Shown here: positions 60,897-63,790 of the stretch, in pieces
Position numbering within the stretch: position 1 is the first letter of the stretch
Layout of the letters: the number at the start of each line of letters is the position of its first letter
Assembly (NCBI GenBank): GCA_007571365.1
Contig: RKRN01000139.1
Location: 1-63,790, forward strand
DNA from: Candidatus Latescibacterota bacterium
GTDB lineage: Bacteria > Latescibacterota > UBA2968 > UBA8231
DNA: 63,790 bases
Direction: 5' to 3'
Position numbers and translations under genes: made by a program
Notes under the pieces: generated by a model
What the model saw: only the letters and a program-made list of their open reading frames with translations
What the model was told of the DNA's origin: nothing
Databases searched by the model: none

Positions 60897-62045
60897 TCAG
60901 CGGAATTCGGGTTGAGCTCCCAGCTGCACCGTCTTCTCCATTTGGACACCGTCGCGCACGAGCCCAAACGAAACCTCGGTGCCGGGTTTCATACGGCTTA
61001 GTAGGAAGTCTAATTGGGGTGGGGAAGTTATGGATTTATCGGCTAGGGTGAGCAAAGTGTCGCCTTGTGCAAAGCCGGCCGCTTGCGCGGGACTGCCGTC
61101 CTCGACGTGGTGGACGACCGCGCCCTTGGTGCCTTCCGCTTTGACCAACCATGCGCCGAACCAACTCATCTCCTCCGGCGAACGATAACTCATCCCATTC
61201 CCACTCAAATCCAGCAGGCGGAAAGTACCGGTCTGCTGGTCGTGAGCTACCCTGAGGGTCATTGTAACCTGATTATCCCGGTAGAAATCGCTGGCGGCCT
61301 GCCTAGCCCATTCCTGCCCGTCAAAATAGCGGACGAACAACGCTGGCCATTCGCTCGCACTCATGTTTCTGAAGGCCAAGCGATGAGTGGCCCTTTCCTC
61401 CGCCGGAGCGGAAGTCGTCAGGTAGTTAAAATATTGGTCCCCCGAATGCACTTTAATCCCGATGTCGTCGAATAACTCGGTAAACCACTGTAGCTCTTGG
61501 TGGGTTGAATCCGGGCCCAGCGCAAGCTCGGGGGGATAACGCCCTGCTACCATATTTTCGCCGATGAGTTTGAGCCGGTCGAGCAGAGCCGCTTGGAGCC
61601 TGTCGCGCTCGGCCGAGCGCTCGGCTACGACGATGGTCCCCTCAATGACGTTATTGGTCTCGTCCGTCTCGGGCAGATTATCTTCCTGGTCCAAGACCCA
61701 GCGATACGGGTACGTCCCCGGTTCAGTCGGCTTGAAGTGATAGTAGCCTTCGGACATTGAGTAGGTGCCTCGCCCGCCCGGGCGCAGACCGCGCGTGCCG
61801 TGATCGAAGCTGACGCATTCGCCATCGACGTACAAATCGACCCGATAGGTGCGGGGTGGAATGGCGTCGGTGCCTCGGTTGGTCAGATGTTGGACGAATA
61901 CAACTCCGTCGCCGACCACCACTTGCTCGGGTATATGGACGACTTCGACGGCCACCAAATCGTAGTTGCCCGCAGGAGCTTCTTCGAGTGGCGCGGCATA
62001 GGCCCACGGCGCGATCAGAACAGCGGCTAACATGAGCAAACGCAT
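60897..62045 (-). CDS. Secreted CARDB- and PDZ-domain protein
   Basis: 382 residues with a signal peptide (MRLLMLAAVLIAPWAYAAPL). Residues 30-140 are a CARDB-type Ig domain (VVVGDGVVFVQHLTNRGTDAIPPRTY near 42, LDQEDNLPETDETNNVIEG near 118). Residues 300-375 are a PDZ domain (GAVVHHVEDGSPAQAAGFAQGDTLLTLADKSI). The middle part is unassigned. No protease triad is seen, so it likely binds a partner in the periplasm. AGGAGG precedes the ATG. Position next to the two-component genes suggests it feeds the envelope signal. Confidence 0.82.
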   Translation of the reverse strand: MRLLMLAAVLIAPWAYAAPLEEAPAGNYDLVAVEVVHIPEQVVVGDGVVFVQHLTNRGTDAIPPRTYRVDLYVDGECVSFDHGTRGLRPGGRGTYSMSEGYYHFKPTEPGTYPYRWVLDQEDNLPETDETNNVIEGTIVVAERSAERDRLQAALLDRLKLIGENMVAGRYPPELALGPDSTHQELQWFTELFDDIGIKVHSGDQYFNYLTTSAPAEERATHRLAFRNMSASEWPALFVRYFDGQEWARQAASDFYRDNQVTMTLRVAHDQQTGTFRLLDLSGNGMSYRSPEEMSWFGAWLVKAEGTKGAVVHHVEDGSPAQAAGFAQGDTLLTLADKSITSPPQLDFLLSRMKPGTEVSFGLVRDGVQMEKTVQLGAQPEFR

Positions 62046-62057
62046 GATTACTTCCTC

Positions 62058-62258
62058 CTATATTTCCAGCGATTTTTTAAGGTCGGTTTGAGTAGCGGCC
62101 CTATCAACTTTGGCTTGTGAGGGGGTGCGGAATTCTCGGTTTGAGCCTCGTTCCTGTCGTCTAAGATCCTCGCACAGCGCGTGCAGATCAAAGTTAAATT
62201 GCTCTGCATAAGCGAGACTGATTTGACGTATTTCGTTCACAATTGGATCATCAAGCAT
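62058..62258 (-). CDS. Small partner of the PIN gene, putative antitoxin
   Basis: 66 residues; its ATG at 62258 overlaps the end of the PIN reading frame by 8 nt. MLDDPIVNEIRQISLAYAEQFNFDLHALCEDLRRQE in outline is helical and acidic; it belongs to a type seen downstream of PIN genes. Its frame is intact although the toxin frame is broken. It ends 12 nt before the PDZ gene. Confidence 0.6.
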   Translation of the reverse strand: MLDDPIVNEIRQISLAYAEQFNFDLHALCEDLRRQERGSNREFRTPSQAKVDRAATQTDLKKSLEI

Positions 62259-62738
62259 CGTCAACCTCCAGTAATTCTTCGGGTGTACAAAGGATGGGAG
62301 GAGCGTGTTGGGCAGCACGGCAGATGCGTTCTATAGCGGGGCGAAGCGATGCATTTACGATGTGTCGGAAATTCCACGATACAAGGTATTGTACTCCATG
62401 AGTAGCAGCCAAGGCAATATGCAGTGCAGTGCATCGCGCGGCTGATTGCTGGGAGTCGCATGTCCTTGAATAAGTGCATCGGCCAAAGATTCCGCGTCTA
62501 GAGTGATCGGAAGGACAGGTATGTTGGCAATGCTGTCGAGGCGGTCCTTTGCGGCTTCCGGGTCACCACCCGAGCATTCGCGGACTACCAGTTGGGAGAC
62601 AAACAGATCGAATCGCTGGATCGCGGTTGACCACCAAAACTTTGTCGTGATCTGATGACCATGGATCGTCACATCTTGATGCGGCCGAGATGTCAGATAG
62701 CTGATAACCGATGTTTCGAGATAGACGCTTGGGTTCAT
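62251..62738 (-). pseudogene. PIN-domain toxin gene frameshifted by a 5-bp duplication
   Basis: The chain starts MNPSVYLETSVISYLTSRP at 62738 with AAGGAGG upstream and contains the catalytic Glu region VVRECSGGD. In frame it runs to QPRDALHC, then continues wrongly. In the other frame the true continuation is HIALAATHGVQYLVSWNFRHI, then VNASLRPAIERICRAA up to LLEVDDA and a stop. The switch coincides with an extra TGCAG unit at 62420-62429; removing it restores DALHIALA, as in the related PIN gene at 29029-29493 (DALHVALA). Confidence 0.85.
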
Positions 62739-62753
62739 TACATCCTCCTTACT

Positions 62754-63790
62754 TCAAAAATCAAAGCGCACCAAACTCGAGCCCACGCTCCAGCCGGGCC
62801 GGTCCAAGCGGCGGGTGTAATCGAGGCGCAGCAGGTGATACAGCATGAGCGAGACCCCCACCTCGTGGTGCAAACTCCCGGCGTAGCGCGGATCGTACCC
62901 TAGTTTGGCTCGCCGCTCAGAGCCAATCCACGTCCGCCCCGCAGCCCCATGCATCACCAATCCCGTGCCCCGCATGGCCCAATCCCACAGCCCCAACAGC
63001 TCAAAGGGCGTGGTCTTGAAGTTGTGCTCCCAGTACAGGGCCGCGTAGTGCTCTCCCTCATAGGGATGACCATGCACCGTGCGAAAAACACCAAACGGCG
63101 AGAAAAACCCCATGCTGGCCTCCAACGATCCAAAGCGTTGCATCGGCACATCGCCGAGCGCGTATCCCGCCACCAACCGCACATCGAGCGCGTTGGGCGC
63201 AATGCGGCGCTTGAGGAAGGTCTTAAAATGGCCATCCAAGGTCAGATGCAGACGGGTGAAGGAAAAGTCGCTGCCCAGCCCGGCACTACTGTGCTCCACT
63301 TCCACTGCGACCCGCCGATTGGCCGTTATGCCCAAAGGCTGGTACGGCCGGCCCCACTCAAAGCCCGCCGCTATCGAGCGCAGCCGACCTCGCGCAATCG
63401 CCGGATTGGGCCGCGGCTTCCGGCCCGGATTTAACAGACTGAAAGTGGTCGTCGCCGGTAGCGAAGAATGCGTTTCGTGATTAAAGCCCACCTGCCAGCC
63501 GACCGGCCCCGGCAGAGAAAAATGAAGCCTTACGCGCAGCTTTTCGTTCCAGTAGTAATCGAAATAGTCGTCCAAGCCCAACAGAAACTGGCCGCTGTTG
63601 AGCAAAGGGACATAGCTGTCCGAAGGAGTGCGCGGCACCGGCTCTTTCCCGTACTCCAGAACCGCCCGGCCCGCTTGCTGCCGCCAGCCGACCCGGCCCC
63701 GGTAGGACCAGCGCTTCAGACCGGCGCTGTATCCGGCCGCGGCCTCAGCCTCCAGCCTGCCGCTCAGCCCCGGGCTGATGCTTTCGACAA
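62754..63790 (-). CDS. Outer-membrane beta-barrel protein, DUF5686-like (5' end outside window)
   Basis: The frame is open from the right edge (63788) to the stop at 62754, 345 residues visible. The chain has alternating aromatic strands (LDDYFDYYWNEKLRVRLHF, TRLHLTLDGHFK, HYAALYWEHNFK) and ends in VRFDF, the terminal Phe used by BAM for barrel insertion. The pattern YFDYY..E..R and the final segments resemble the C-terminal barrel of DUF5686 proteins. The N-terminal carboxypeptidase-like domain would lie outside the window. It ends 16 nt before the PIN gene and may be the first gene of the long minus-strand series. Confidence 0.72.
   Translation of the reverse strand, partial: VESISPGLSGRLEAEAAAGYSAGLKRWSYRGRVGWRQQAGRAVLEYGKEPVPRTPSDSYVPLLNSGQFLLGLDDYFDYYWNEKLRVRLHFSLPGPVGWQVGFNHETHSSLPATTTFSLLNPGRKPRPNPAIARGRLRSIAAGFEWGRPYQPLGITANRRVAVEVEHSSAGLGSDFSFTRLHLTLDGHFKTFLKRRIAPNALDVRLVAGYALGDVPMQRFGSLEASMGFFSPFGVFRTVHGHPYEGEHYAALYWEHNFKTTPFELLGLWDWAMRGTGLVMHGAAGRTWIGSERRAKLGYDPRYAGSLHHEVGVSLMLYHLLRLDYTRRLDRPGWSVGSSLVRFDF

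Overview
The window is GC-rich (about 60%) bacterial chromosome. Lipoprotein signal peptides, outer-membrane barrel and periplasmic folding proteins, FlgD-like/type IX-like C-terminal domains (2-199, 34155-34270) and a DUF5686-type barrel (62754-63790) point to a Gram-negative, FCB-like lineage. The density of phytanoyl-CoA dioxygenases, enolase-superfamily enzymes, sulfatase, UbiD and amidases resembles uncultured Latescibacterota or Poribacteria-type genomes. That placement is inferred from gene content only; the window holds no rRNA or phylogenetic marker.

Layout. 1-8298 (+): envelope block with the end of an FlgD-like protein, a lipoprotein, a two-domain parvulin isomerase, a TPR lipoprotein, an FG-GAP/ASPIC protein, a leucine-rich-repeat lipoprotein and a secreted CBM9-like protein. 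8343-14974: a long palindrome, MTA phosphorylase (-), a nuclease-helicase fusion, modABC and a cytidylate-kinase-like gene. 14981-22235: divergent polysaccharide block with exo-rhamnogalacturonan-lyase-like protein and sulfatase on the minus strand, and GH88, an enolase-superfamily dehydratase and an isochorismatase-like hydrolase on the plus strand. 22236-24701: scrambled accessory island with a short ORF, a decayed IS982 transposase, the tail of a duplicated enolase-superfamily gene and a Panacea-type toxin-antitoxin candidate. 24743-29721 (-): enolase-superfamily gene, aconitase and a PIN cassette. 29833-40338 (+): UbiD decarboxylase, amidase, Rpn-like nuclease, tRNA-Glu, a TIM-barrel/PhyH/sugar-isomerase group, a transglutaminase-like protein and a flippase. 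40510-47100 (+): PLP synthase pdxS/pdxT, a DUF4838 protein, an amidohydrolase and a SelA-fold enzyme with an extra C-terminal domain. 47105-55691: mostly minus-strand small-molecule catabolism (amidohydrolase, two PhyH, amidase, Gfo/Idh/MocA, SMP-30, NHL) interrupted by VapBC and gene relics. 55728-63790 (-): DUF1538-DUF1538-PII-CBS operon, an NtrC-type two-component system with a PDZ protein, a frameshifted PIN cassette and an outer-membrane barrel.

The catabolic blocks suggest a heterotroph that strips uronic acids and sulfate from polysaccharides and oxidises the released acids (dehydratases, isomerases, aconitase). Toxin-antitoxin cassettes and truncated genes mark the recombination-prone joints between blocks. 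The least explained coherent unit is the DUF1538/PII/CBS operon. Next are the Panacea pair with its tandem upstream repeats and the SelA-fold fusion.
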